DNA from: Prorocentrum cordatum
Taxonomy: Eukaryota > Sar > Dinophyceae > Prorocentrales > Prorocentraceae
Direction: 5' to 3'
NCBI GenBank assembly: GCA_963575745.1
Contig: CAUYUJ010020170.1
Span: 1-64,000 of the forward strand
DNA: 64,000 nt
Within the stretch, counting starts at the first letter, position 1; every line of letters starts with the position of its first letter. This document shows positions 51,896-61,689 of this stretch, one piece after another. Below the pieces are notes generated by a model, which had not been told where the DNA came from, ran no database searches, and was given only the letters and a program-made list of their open reading frames with translations. The translations under genes and the position numbers were made by a program.

Positions 51896-52022
51896 TCTGG
51901 GCCTTGCTCTTTCTCCATGGCCAGCAAGGCGTGGTGTGGGACGAATCTGATGCTCTGCAGAGGCGGCCACACTCTCAAGCCGGAGACGCAACAGATGAGA
52001 CGAAACACACTGCATGCACTCC
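51896..52022. repeat. 127-bp direct repeat, copy B2 (candidate split direct repeat)
   Basis: Identical over all 127 bases to 52209-52335. It starts TCTGGGCCTTGCTC and ends GCATGCACTCC. It is the outer copy at the 3' side of the YR-MT element. Confidence 0.85.
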
Positions 52023-52208
52023 TGATCGAAAGCGGCCCTTCAGGCAGCCGAGAGGATGAGAAACAAAAACAGGGCGGTGGTCGGGGCTGGACGGTTGGTT
52101 GCTTTGAGCCACCGTGTTGACGGATGAGACCAGAGGCAAACGAGGACCTCAGGACGAGCGGCCTTCACCGAAACGCGTGCCGAGATTTCCGTACAAGTAC
52201 AACGCATC

Positions 52209-52335
52209 TCTGGGCCTTGCTCTTTCTCCATGGCCAGCAAGGCGTGGTGTGGGACGAATCTGATGCTCTGCAGAGGCGGCCACACTCTCAAGCCGGAGAC
52301 GCAACAGATGAGACGAAACACACTGCATGCACTCC
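52209..52335. repeat. 127-bp direct repeat, copy B1 (candidate split direct repeat)
   Basis: Exact copy of 51896-52022, 313 bp away, with a 186-bp unique segment between. It begins about 20 nt after the stop of the methyltransferase-like frame. The B1-A2-B2 order is that of Ngaro-type YR retroelements. Confidence 0.85.
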
Positions 52336-52355
52336 CGAAACTCGATCCAAAGATG

Positions 52356-53150
52356 TCAACTGGCTGGTAGGACCAGCCGCTCAAAAACACGAGTCCTGTG
52401 AGATATTACGGCATTACTATAGGCTTGGGCGAGGGCGCTGCACAACCGCTGAGGGTAAGCCTCGGCCAGCTTGGTTTCAAAGACGCGCTCCACGTTTTTT
52501 CCATGCAGCTGGGCGTGCGGCAGGCCAGTGCGGGAACAGACTCCTCTCTTGGAAGACTTGCACAGCGCACGACCGATGCGACTCATATCGAGGTTGACTG
52601 TGGCGAAAGCCGTGGCTTTTCGCCACGGCGCTCCCCACTGACAGAAATGCGTGACAGTGAAAGTGACGGCCGACGAGCGCAGCAGGCGGACGAAAGGAGG
52701 GGCGAGCCAAAGTCGGCTCGTCTGAGGATTCTCATTACTAGCTGGGATGTTGGCCCTGATGGCCTCGTGCATGAGGCCAGCGCTGAAAATCATGAAAACG
52801 TTGCCTGCATCAACTTTGGCCTGATCTTTGACGCTCAAGTCGGGCAGGCCAAGAGGGAAGGCGTCACTTCGCAGCGGCATCGGTCCGGGCGGGATGTCCC
52901 GCGCGCGGCTCCACGTGTTGCAGGGCGTCCCGAGGTGGATGCCAATCACGAGGCCGCTTCGAACCCAGGGCCGAATCAGCCCACGCTTCTGCGGGCTCAG
53001 CAGGTCATACTCGGGGCCCAGGCAAATGTCCCAAAGCAGGACGGGCAGCCCTTCAGCGGCGATCGCCCGTCCCAGGCGCCCGGACCCGCTGAACACCTCC
53101 AGGAAGAAGCGGGTCTTCAGGGAGGCGTAAATGGGCAGCGCCGGCCAGAC
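52356..53150 (-). CDS. Methyltransferase-like domain of the second YR element
   Basis: The open frame runs to 54080, but only its last 265 codons look coding; the rest is the shadow of the YR gene. Motifs: LEVFSGSGRLGRAI (SAM-binding motif I), LGTPCNTWSRAR (motif IV), SNENPQTSRLW (motif VI with intact ENP), THFCQWGAPWRKATAF (C-terminal signature). This is the C5-methyltransferase-like domain of DIRS-type elements, better preserved than the one at 7135-8590. It overlaps the end of the YR frame by about 30 nt in another register. It is followed by the 127-bp direct repeats. Confidence 0.7.
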   Translation of the reverse strand, partial: VWPALPIYASLKTRFFLEVFSGSGRLGRAIAAEGLPVLLWDICLGPEYDLLSPQKRGLIRPWVRSGLVIGIHLGTPCNTWSRARDIPPGPMPLRSDAFPLGLPDLSVKDQAKVDAGNVFMIFSAGLMHEAIRANIPASNENPQTSRLWLAPPFVRLLRSSAVTFTVTHFCQWGAPWRKATAFATVNLDMSRIGRALCKSSKRGVCSRTGLPHAQLHGKNVERVFETKLAEAYPQRLCSALAQAYSNAVISHRTRVFERLVLPAS

Positions 53151-54484
53151 ACGATCGCGCCGAGCGAGTCGGCGCACCGCGCTGCGTGGTCCTGCATCGC
53201 AGCGGGCACCATCTGCAGCACCTGCGACAGGCGAGCGCCTTTCTCGTATCGGCGGACCGAATGCCACGACTGCCACCGGCCTCTGCGCTGGACGTCGACG
53301 AGGGACCTGGCCTTGCTGCCGTAGTCGTGAGACGCGCCCCCGTGCCTGAGCATGTAGGGGCGCAGGCCGGGCAGGAACTTCTCGACCCCGAGGGCCCTGG
53401 CGGCGGCCGAGAGGGCGCTCGAGACCTCGCGCTGCGTGATCACGAACAGCAGAGGCTCCGGGGCCGCGCCGCTCGCGCGGCCGCCCGCGGCGGCGCCGCG
53501 CGCTGCCGCGGGGCGAGGCCGCCGCCAGTCGGGGCCGAGCCGCGCGGCCACTGAAGCCTCCAGCGCCGGGCCCAGCAGCTCCTGCCGCGGCAGGTCCAGC
53601 TTCAGCGCCTCGTCGTACTCGGCGGTCTTCGAGAGCACCTCCGTCTCGGCGGCGCGCAGAGTCACGCTCCAGCTGTCGTGCCCCAGGCGGCCGCGAGCCG
53701 GGCGAACCAAGTCGGTGGCCCGGATGTGGTACGGCTCGCTTGGGCGCAGGTACAGCTCGAAGCTCAGCCACAGCACGAGTGCCGCCTCGAGCTTCGAGAC
53801 GCTCACGAGGTAGTTCACCAGCGCGCCCAGCAACTCGAAGGGGAGCGGGAGCCGCGAGGTAGGCGGCGCCAGCCGACGGAACCCGCGCAGCGCCCGCCGC
53901 GCTCGCGCCATCGGCGAGCCCGCCGCCTTCGTCAGCCCCAGGAAGAAGAGCACCGACGCGAAGAGCTTCTGCCCGGCCCCGATCCCCTCGCCGTCCAGGT
54001 AGAGCTCGTCCAGGCGGAGGACCAGCTGCTCGTCGTAGTCGTCCAGCGTCGTGGGCTGCACGCCCCGCCGTGCCATCCAAGCCTGGAAGCCGTCGAAGGC
54101 CTCCACGTACTGCGCCCGCGTCGCCGCCGTGATCGACCCCGTCTCCAGCACGCTCAGGCCCGGCAGCTGCACGGCAGCGGAGCGCCGCCGCGCCGCCGCC
54201 GCCGCAGTCGCCGCCACCCGACGCCGCCTCTTGGCGGGCGGGCTCGCCGCGGCAGGACGCCGCCGCGGGCCCCTCGCCTGAGCCGCCGCGCGCCGAGCGG
54301 GCGCGCCCGGGCCCGAGGGCAGCGGCGGCCCGGCGACGCGCACGGCGGCTGGCGGCCTCGACGTCCCCGGAGGCCTGAACGTAGACCGGGTCAGCGTCGC
54401 CGAGGCCCTTGCCAGGGCATAGCTAAAGTTTAGCGTTTTTCGCTCTCCCCGTCGGCTCATGGACTCCTCCCCCTCGTCCTCCAT
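53117..54484 (-). CDS. Tyrosine recombinase of a DIRS/Ngaro-like element
   Basis: 455 codons from an ATG at 54484; residues 1-110 are basic and Ala-rich. The core-binding part begins near SITAATRAQYVEAFDGFQAW (117-136). Catalytic residues: Arg 247 in YLRPSEP, the second box PYMLRHGGASHD with Arg 380 (first His replaced by Pro/Tyr, as in other dinoflagellate YRs), Trp 404 in RGRWQSWHSV, and the nucleophile Tyr 413 in RRYEKGARL. It would cut and join DNA by a 3'-phosphotyrosine intermediate to integrate a circular copy. The frame is intact and ends at a TGA, overlapping the methyltransferase-like frame. Upstream there is only microsatellite, so a reverse transcriptase, if present, has been lost. 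Confidence 0.8.
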   Translation of the reverse strand: MEDEGEESMSRRGERKTLNFSYALARASATLTRSTFRPPGTSRPPAAVRVAGPPLPSGPGAPARRAAAQARGPRRRPAAASPPAKRRRRVAATAAAAARRRSAAVQLPGLSVLETGSITAATRAQYVEAFDGFQAWMARRGVQPTTLDDYDEQLVLRLDELYLDGEGIGAGQKLFASVLFFLGLTKAAGSPMARARRALRGFRRLAPPTSRLPLPFELLGALVNYLVSVSKLEAALVLWLSFELYLRPSEPYHIRATDLVRPARGRLGHDSWSVTLRAAETEVLSKTAEYDEALKLDLPRQELLGPALEASVAARLGPDWRRPRPAAARGAAAGGRASGAAPEPLLFVITQREVSSALSAAARALGVEKFLPGLRPYMLRHGGASHDYGSKARSLVDVQRRGRWQSWHSVRRYEKGARLSQVLQMVPAAMQDHAARCADSLGAIVSGRRCPFTPP

Positions 54485-54550
54485 CTCTGTCTCTGTCTAT
54501 GCATATGTCTCTGTCTCTGTATGTACTTGTATATGTCCCTCTCGCTGGCA

Positions 54551-54587
<37 letters not shown>

Positions 54588-55400
54588 ATATATATGTATA
54601 TATATATATATACATATATATGTGTATGCATGTATGTGTACGCATACATACATACATACATACATACATACATACATACATGCATACATACATACATATA
54701 TACAACCATACATATTTAGATATATATCACATATATGTATTTACAGCTATGTTTACGCACACGTATCTATACAAACATATATATATATATATACGTAGAC
54801 ACAGAAATACATGTATGTATAGATGCGCGTGTATACATGTAGTTACTCGTGCAACTATGCATATATATACATGCCAGAATTTGATAGAATTTGATGATGC
54901 GTATGCATTGGAGTCGACGTATGCCCGAACACTGTTTTGTAACCCTGCACACATGTACATGTACGGATAGTACACGTATATGCGTGTATACGTTTATGTG
55001 TACGTTCGCGAGTGCGAACCGATCAGCATATACAAAGTATAGCCAGGGTGTGCATACATGCCCGCGTTCGTGTAGGGTTGGGCATTTACATATATGTACG
55101 CCTATATGTGCGATAGCGAGATCATGTGCATGTATGCATACGCGTATGTGTATCGCTCCATAGATCCATGCATGCGTTTGACGTGTGTGCCCATGTGGGT
55201 ATATATGTGAACGTGTATGTTAGGAATCCGCACGGGTATGCATCCACGTATGTACGTGTATACGCATTCATGGGTTTCCGTGATTGCGCGCATGCTGCAA
55301 TTGCTTATGGATATGAGGTTGTATACGTGCATGTGTCTGTTATGCGTCTTTATACGCCGTATACGCATACCACCACGACTTTCCGCGACAACTGCTGAGT
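54485..55400. repeat. Microsatellite spacer
   Basis: (CT)n at 54556-54583, (TA)n at 54584-54622, (TACA)n at 54644-54700, more TA runs at 54720-54795 and TGTA-rich sequence to 55350. No supported gene. Confidence 0.75.
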
Positions 55401-55905
55401 CTGACTGTTGCGTTGCTACGTTTGCCATTCGTGATGTGGATGTTGGCTCCTGCACGTGTTGCTGGCCGTCGTGCTGCATGCTTATGCGGTTACGGGGCCT
55501 CCCCTTGGCTCGAAGCCTCGACGTGCCCAGAATGCCCAGTGCATGGCCCAAGAATCCTAAAACCCAACACGCTCCGGAACAATTTTCAAGCCGAAGCCCC
55601 CCAGGCCCAGCAGGGCCTCGCGCGCAGCCAGAGGGCCCGAGACTCCACCCCGCCACAGAGGCACCACAAGCCAAGCCCAGCAAAACGCAACAAGGCAGGG
55701 TTGGCGGTACTAGGCGGAAGCCGCGTTGATTTTCGCCCTGGTCCGTCGCTAAGCCTTTGTTCGCAGAGGCAGGGAGGTCTCAGCCTCGCGCTAGCCTCAG
55801 CCACGCGCAACTCCCAATCAAATTGCTAGAGCTGTAAATTTTATGCATACTTCCTCCTGTACTTAGCCACTACCCTAGCAACATATTGGAATCGCCAGCC
55901 CTCAC
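55401..55905. other. Mixed spacer
   Basis: I see no supported gene. A GCCCAGCAGG-like word recurs weakly near 55600-55680. Confidence 0.35.
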
Positions 55906-57297
55906 TCAGAGAAACCACGATGACTCGTCATTGAAACGGCCTCCCCTCAGCGCCCAGGACTCATCATCCCAGACGTCGTGCATCTTCTGGGGCAGCTTAC
56001 CGATGGACCAGGCGATGCGGGGCAGGATCCGCTCCAGTACGTTGACTGACATGGCATTGCCGATCGCAGACAGCAGCGCCGTCCTAGACATGCAAGTTGT
56101 GTCCCCCAGACTACGCGGGACGATCCCTTGCATCGCGAGCATCTCACGGACAGTCTGCCGGCGACCGCGGTTCGTCATGAACCAGCCGCCACCCTCACAT
56201 CGCCTTCTCGTCAACGTCATGCTCTCATCAACCTTCCAACTCCAGAAACGCTCTGACGAGTCTAGGTCGACGAAGACGGTGTCGACGTCGGGGTTGTAGC
56301 CGCTGTCCGCCGCTTCCTTGCGGGCCTGGTCAATCCGCGCCACTGCGTTTGTTGGGACAAGCGTGGTCTTCAAGTCGGTCTGCCACATCGGGTGCAACAT
56401 CTTCTCAATGGGAATGGTTGTCTTCAACTCCTCGGGAAAGTGGAACTTGTGCACCTTGAAGTAGGCCACCATGTAAAGCCGTTCGCGTGATTGGGGTATT
56501 CCATGGAGGTTGGTATTGACGAAGGTCGACTTGAAGCGGTAGCCTAGCTTGGTAAGACGAGATTTGATGTTGTCGTAAACGTCGCTCCACTTGTTCTTCA
56601 AGGTCTTGGACTGCTCCATGAGGAGGGCGCGCGGCAATGGAAGATTAGCCTTGGCCTTGGCCCCCACGTACTCGACCATCTTGTAGACGAGACGCCCCCG
56701 TGGATCCTCCATGCCTTTCAATGAGCCACCCTTGGCAAATGGCTGGCACGGAGCTCCCCCAACAGCGATGTCGACGTCGGGCAAAGCCTTCATGTCGACA
56801 GAATTCACATCCGAGTGCAGCTCCGTGGGGTGCCACGTCTGGTAGATGAGGGTCCGCAGGCAGTCCTCTAGCTCAATCGCAAACTCTAACTTGTGTGGCA
56901 GGCCGATCTGGTTCAAGGCGACCGATGGAGTTTCCAGCCCGCTGAAGAACGTCCCCAGGCGCAAGAGCACGGCCCCCTCGGAGGATGAAGAAGACGAGCA
57001 CGGTGACGGATCACGTCTGCTTTTCTTCTTCTTGTCGGTATTCTTCTTGACGGCCTTCTTGACGGCCTTCTTCTTGTCGGTATTCTTCTTCTTGTCGGTA
57101 TTCTTCTTGTCAGTAGTCTTCTTGACGGGTTTGTTTGTCGAAGGCTTCTCCGACGAGGTAGACTTCTTGGACTGGGGCTGACGCTTGGGCTGGGGCTTGG
57201 GTTTTGCCTTCGGCTTCACCAGCTTGGACTGGGGCTGACGCTTGGGCTGGGGCTTGGGCTGAGGCACCTCGTCCGGCAGGAGCTCGTCGAGGTCCAT
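55906..57297 (-). CDS. Cytosine-5 DNA methyltransferase, apparently intact
   Basis: 463 codons from the first ATG at 57297; the frame is open 26 codons further up, but a leader-like sequence lies there. The N-terminus (1-105) is Lys/Pro/Gln-rich with QPKRQPQSK and NTDKKK repeats, probably disordered and nuclear-targeting. Catalytic domain: FSGLETPSVAL (motif I, about 118-128), GGAPCQPFAKGG (motif IV; catalytic Cys about 184), LLMEQSK in place of the usual ENV (motif VI), QSRERLYMVAY (motif VIII, about 269-279), and AIGNAMSVNVLERIL (motif X, from about 411). It transfers a methyl group from SAM to C5 of cytosine in DNA. No frameshift or stop is seen and length fits a small DCM/DNMT-type enzyme. 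The target region between VIII and X is short, and target specificity cannot be told. Confidence 0.85.
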   Translation of the reverse strand: MDLDELLPDEVPQPKPQPKRQPQSKLVKPKAKPKPQPKRQPQSKKSTSSEKPSTNKPVKKTTDKKNTDKKKNTDKKKAVKKAVKKNTDKKKKSRRDPSPCSSSSSSEGAVLLRLGTFFSGLETPSVALNQIGLPHKLEFAIELEDCLRTLIYQTWHPTELHSDVNSVDMKALPDVDIAVGGAPCQPFAKGGSLKGMEDPRGRLVYKMVEYVGAKAKANLPLPRALLMEQSKTLKNKWSDVYDNIKSRLTKLGYRFKSTFVNTNLHGIPQSRERLYMVAYFKVHKFHFPEELKTTIPIEKMLHPMWQTDLKTTLVPTNAVARIDQARKEAADSGYNPDVDTVFVDLDSSERFWSWKVDESMTLTRRRCEGGGWFMTNRGRRQTVREMLAMQGIVPRSLGDTTCMSRTALLSAIGNAMSVNVLERILPRIAWSIGKLPQKMHDVWDDESWALRGGRFNDESSWFL

Positions 57298-57356
57298 CAC
57301 TGAGATTCGGGATCCAGCGTCAGGGAACCTGCGCTGCAATCGGTCGGTGGCCCAGG

Positions 57357-57366
57357 CTTGAGCCAA
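57357..57366 (-). promoter_or_regulatory. Possible relict spliced leader upstream of the DNA methyltransferase
   Basis: Minus-strand TTGGCTCAAG, the 3' end of the dinoflagellate spliced leader, followed by CC, 60 nt before the ATG at 57297. It is only 10 nt, so chance is possible. Confidence 0.3.
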
Positions 57367-58300
57367 CGACACCACTTACTGGTGCTTGTCATGCTGGTGC
57401 TGGTGCTGCTCTTGCTATGGGTTGCTGATCGCGCTGCTGGTGGTGCCGCTCCTGTTGATGATTGTGTCTGATGTCACCCACTGTGCCGTGCTCTCGTGCG
57501 TCTGCACTAACACGTGCACCTTACAATGCATTGTCGATACAATATAACCATGCTAGCGATATCTTTCTTTTCTCTTACCAAGACCCTCTTCCCTTCGGGC
57601 AAGGGTACCAGCCCTCTCCCCCCCAGGGGCTTCTTTCGCCCAGGCTGGCTCCAGGAGGGTTCCCGATGCTCCAAGATAGGCTCCTTAATTGCTCAATATA
57701 TTGTTAAGACGGTTACTATTACATCATTAGTCCCCTGAACAATTTAATGACATATATTGTATGGGCGTGTGTGGTTTTCTGGCTTGGGATTGTTTTGTTT
57801 GTTTTGAGGTGCATGTTTTTTTTTGGGGAGCCTCATTTAGGTGTGTATTGCGAGGAAGTTCCAGGCGGTCCTTCGGCCCCGCGGACCCAACAGGTCCCAC
57901 ACGTCCTACAGGGCTCGCAAGTCCAACAAGCCCCACAGGTCCCACAAGTCTCACGGGCACCACAGCCCCCACAGGGTAGTTTGGGCTTCCAGTACAGAAG
58001 TTGATGTAGGACGGGTTTGGGTTTGGGTTTGGGTTGTCCACGGAACCATGAGGGGGGGGGAGGCATTTGTGAAACCCCATGTGGGGGACAGTCGTGCAAC
58101 CATGAGGGGGACAGTCGTGAAAATATGAGGGCAGAGACAGTCGTTAAACCACGCGAAAAACTTATACCATTAAACCACAGAAAAAACATAATCAGTTGAT
58201 GCCTTATGTGTGTCAGGACGAATATACCTTGTAGTCTAGCAAAGTTATTCAATGTTCCTCTCACTGCGTAGCACCACGCACTTGGCAGCTAAGAGTCAGG
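57367..58300. other. Spacer with short word repeats
   Basis: A 9-nt CCCACAGGT-like word repeats at 57885-57975, TTTGGG repeats four times at 58013-58035, and a 22-nt CATGAGGGGGACAGTCGTG-like word recurs at 58045-58150. No supported gene. Confidence 0.5.
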
Positions 58301-58314
58301 GGACGGCGTGGGCA

Positions 58315-59525
58315 AAAACCACCCGCCCACCTGCAAGCCATCACCCACCCACCACCCGCCCACCACCAACCCATCACCCACCCCACCGCCCACCCCCAAC
58401 CACCCACCACCCCCCACCTACCACACACCTACCGCTTACAACCCACCAACCCACCAACCACTACACACCCACCTCCCACCCACCACCGACCACCCACCAC
58501 CCAACCACCACCCACCCCCCACCCACCCACCACCCACCCCATACCAACCCACCACCCACCACTGCACACACCCAACAACCACCCAACACCCACCCACCCA
58601 CTCACCACCCATTCACCACCCTCCAACCCCTGACCCACCACACACCCACAACCCACCACTACTGGCTCCACACCACCCACCCACCACCCACCCACCATAC
58701 ATGTCACATCCACCCTCCACCACCGACCCACCACCCACCCAACACCCGCCAACTATCAACGTATCCCCCACCACCCACCCACAACCCACCACCCACCACC
58801 CACCCACATACCCACCCACCACCCACCCACCACCCACCCACCAGGCTCCCACCACCCATACAACACCCACCCGCCACCCACCCACCGCCCGAACCGCCCA
58901 CTTGCCACCGAGCCACCACCCGCCCACAACCCATCCACCATCCACCCCCCACCCACCCACACAACCACCATTCACCAGCTCCAAACCACCCACCCACCAC
59001 TCACCCACCACCCATCAACCATCCACACCCACCACCCACCCACCACCAACCCACCACCGCCCACCCACCGACCCCCGCTCACCACCCATCCACCGACCAC
59101 CCACCACCCTCCACCCAGGGACCACCCCAATCACCACCCACCCAACACCCACCCAACACCCACACAACACCCACCCACCACCCATCACACACCCCTGCAC
59201 CACCCACCACCCACCCCACACCAACCCACCACTCCCGCACCCACCAAGCAGCCATACACCACCCACCGTCCACCCACCCACCCACCAACCACCCACCACC
59301 CACCTACCAACCACCCACCCACCCACCACCACCCACCCACCCACCATCCACCTCCCACCCACCACCCACCACCCCACCCACCATCACCCACCACTCACCC
59401 ACCACTAATCCACCACCCACCCACCACCCAGCATACACTACCCACCTACTCAACCACCACCCACCTCCCGCTCTCACAACCCACCCACTACCCACCCACC
59501 ACCCACCCACCACTCACCCACCGCC
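58315..59525. repeat. CCACCCA-type satellite, about 1.2 kb
   Basis: Nearly continuous CCACCCACC words on the plus strand with irregular insertions. The minus strand is G-run rich (GGGTGG) and could form G-quadruplexes. Pro/Thr/His and Gly/Trp/Val open frames through it are translated repeat, not genes. Confidence 0.9.
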
Positions 59526-60757
59526 CGAATCTGCTTGGAGCCAGCAGCCGACAGCGCTCGTCGAAGCCTCGCCAGGCCGCCGCTGTCGTCCACTGCGGCC
59601 GCTGCCGGGCCCAGGGGCCGAAAGTCGACTCCAAATCCATCCAGGGGTGTGCCCGCGCCAGAATCTCCAGGCGGATCCGGCCGTGGCGACGGCGATCCTC
59701 CAGGAACAAAAAGGCGGAAAAACGTCCAATGGAGGTTCGAACCCCAAGAATCAGGCCATGCTACGCGAAGCGTGGGAACATAGCAGGCCAGTCGTCGTCG
59801 TCGTCGTCGTCGGCGTCGTCGTCCTTCCCGTCCTCCTCCCTCCTCCTCGATCCCCACCCCCGCCCCTCCCATAAAAGTCCGCCCCCCCCTCCGCCTGGCC
59901 CCCCCTTGGCCGGGCAGTCGGGGGCCACAGACGGAGGGGGGTGACGACGACGACGACGAAGACGTGTACGCGTTTTGTTTCAATCGAGGTTGAAGCTTCG
60001 AGCGTCGACCTTCGATGTTTTTGGCCATGGCTTCATCCGCCATCGAATTCTTGTGCAAACGCAACGCTGGATGGGTCGATTGTGGGCCCTCGACGGATAG
60101 GATCGAGGACACTTCTTGGCTACTTATTGTATCCCCACCAGCAGAGTTGTATCCCCACCAGCAGATGCAATGGCGAGTGAAGCGCCTGCGCATCGGATGC
60201 GGGAGACTGCTCGCAAAGTCGGGGAATCCCACCAGCCAACCCCCTTCCCCTTCGGGGAGGGGTTTACCTGGACTTGGAACAGGGGGGGGGGGCGCGTTTG
60301 AGCGTCCAAGATGGCTCCAAGAGAGGCTCGGAGAGCTCAAGATGGCTTCCAAGATGGCTCAAGATAGCGCAGTATGCTTCAAAATGGCCCCCTGGCTGGT
60401 CCAAGAGGCCCCAAGAACGTTCCAAGACGGCTCCAAGAGGCCCTCGAAACCCTCAAGGAGGCCCCCCAAGATGCCCACACCCTTCAAAAACTTGATGCTT
60501 GGACCTCAAGATGGGCTTCAAGATGGCCCAGCCCCAAGAGGGGCCCAATAGAGCCCCGAGACGGCCCCAAGAGAGCCCAGTTCCAAGAGCGCTTCGAAAG
60601 CCCCCAAGAGCGCCCCAAGACTCCCCAAGAGGCGCCCAGACGACGACGACGACGACGACGTAACGACGACGACGACGACGACGGTGGAGTCAGCAACGGT
60701 CAAGTGTTTGATCCCAGGTAGTTGTGGCAGGCAGTTGTACACAGTGTCCCGTCAGTT
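59526..60757. other. Mixed spacer with hairpin motif and CAAGATGGCC repeats
   Basis: Open minus-strand frame 59474-60352 has no convincing coding character. The second copy of the TTCG hairpin 23-mer is at 60244-60266, GTATCCCCACCAGC occurs at 60129 and 60149, CAAGATGGCCCC-like words fill 60300-60620, and (GAC)n runs lie at 60640-60682. Confidence 0.5.
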
Positions 60758-60792
60758 ATTCTTGACGCTTCGCGTATCCCCACCAGCCCATC
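60758..60792 (+). repeat. Dispersed 35-bp repeat shared with 25746-25780
   Basis: ATTCTTGACGCTTCGCGTATCCCCACCAGCCC-type sequence matches the reverse complement of 25746-25780 at all but two positions. At 25.7 kb it encodes FTLRVSPPA of the CxxC protein. Here it is on the opposite strand and also reads FLTLRVSPPA. Confidence 0.6.
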
Positions 60793-60949
60793 CAGAAACG
60801 ACGCCAAGGCGAGTTGAGGTGACCAGGGAAGTCAGGGCCGTTTTTGATGGTCTCAGTTGCCTCTGGGATATTCTTGAGGCCTCTTGGGGGTCTCCTGGGA
60901 GCCTTATGGGGGCCGTCGACCAAGGATACTACCTCCTCGGGCTTTTTGC

Positions 60950-61663
60950 CTACTGCCGCGGACGCTTCAGAAGAGGCATGGGCTCAGTCAGAAGCCTGCC
61001 CTCCTCGCTGCCAGCGCTGGCGTGGTCTCTGTCGCCGCTAGGGGTGATCAGCTCGTCGACGTCGGCCTCCTCGCCGGCAGCCTCCGCGCAGCCCTTCCCG
61101 TCGTGGCCCGCGTCGTTGCGCTCGGCGTTGCCCGTCGCGTCGCCGACGATGGCCGCGACAACGGCCGCTGGATCTGCAGCGCTGTCTGGAGACATGATGA
61201 TGCTGGCGTCGTCGTCGCTTGCCACCTGCTCTGCGGCGCTACCCGCCGTGTCCACGTGAAGGCTGTCGGCCGCCTCCGCGCCGCCCGTGTCGTGGCCCGC
61301 GTCGTCGGCGTTACCCGTCATGTCGCCGATGGTGGCCGGCTGGTCTGCGGCGATGTTGCTGGTGGCGTCGTCGCTTGCCGCTTGCTTCTCTGCACTGCCC
61401 GCCATGTCCACGTCCTCCTCGTCGGCCGCCTCCGCGCCGTCCGTGCCGTGGACGACGTCGTCGTCGTCCTGTTGCTCTGGGGTGGGCGTCTTGATGTACC
61501 GCGAGCGGCCGAACAGCTCTCTGTTGTTGTGGCGGTGTAACCACAAGTGAGCAGGGAGCCAGTCAATATTGTCCCCGTCGAACCAAGGATAGTTGAGACA
61601 TTGCGTGACAGGGTTCCATATCGGAAGGAATCTCCCTGCACGCGGGTCGTCCCAGAGCGACAT
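60950..61663 (-). CDS. Small acidic Ala/Asp repeat protein, probable retrogene
   Basis: 237 residues from the ATG at 61663. The first 65 residues look folded (SLWDDPRAGRFLPIWNPVTQ, LNYPWFDGDNIDWLPAHLWL). The rest is Ala/Asp/Glu-rich with a roughly 55-residue unit present about two and a half times, each with AGSA...ASDD and TGNA..DAGHD. The stop is at 60950 after LLKRPRQ. I chose this ATG because the relict spliced leader ends six bases before it; longer upstream openings contain that leader. No intron is apparent, consistent with retroposition. Function unknown. Confidence 0.6.
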   Translation of the reverse strand: MSLWDDPRAGRFLPIWNPVTQCLNYPWFDGDNIDWLPAHLWLHRHNNRELFGRSRYIKTPTPEQQDDDDVVHGTDGAEAADEEDVDMAGSAEKQAASDDATSNIAADQPATIGDMTGNADDAGHDTGGAEAADSLHVDTAGSAAEQVASDDDASIIMSPDSAADPAAVVAAIVGDATGNAERNDAGHDGKGCAEAAGEEADVDELITPSGDRDHASAGSEEGRLLTEPMPLLKRPRQ

Positions 61664-61668
61664 TGTTG

Positions 61669-61682
61669 CAAAATGGCTTGAG
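61669..61682 (-). promoter_or_regulatory. Relict spliced-leader junction (CTCAAG + CCATTTTG) before the ATG
   Basis: Minus-strand CTCAAGCCATTTTG is the 14-nt junction of a full leader end and a second, truncated leader. It lies in sense orientation, six bases upstream of ATG 61663. Dinoflagellate retrogenes carry this signature because the old leader's AG is reused. Confidence 0.75.
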
Positions 61683-61689
61683 TCTAATT

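Noticed and set aside
58252-59874. 540-codon Pro/Thr/His plus-strand frame
   Set aside because: It is translated CCACCCA satellite, with no non-repeat coding content.
59474-60352. 292-codon minus-strand frame as a gene
   Set aside because: Composition is mixed, it crosses a poly-Ser/poly-Arg repeat and the satellite, and no motif is found.
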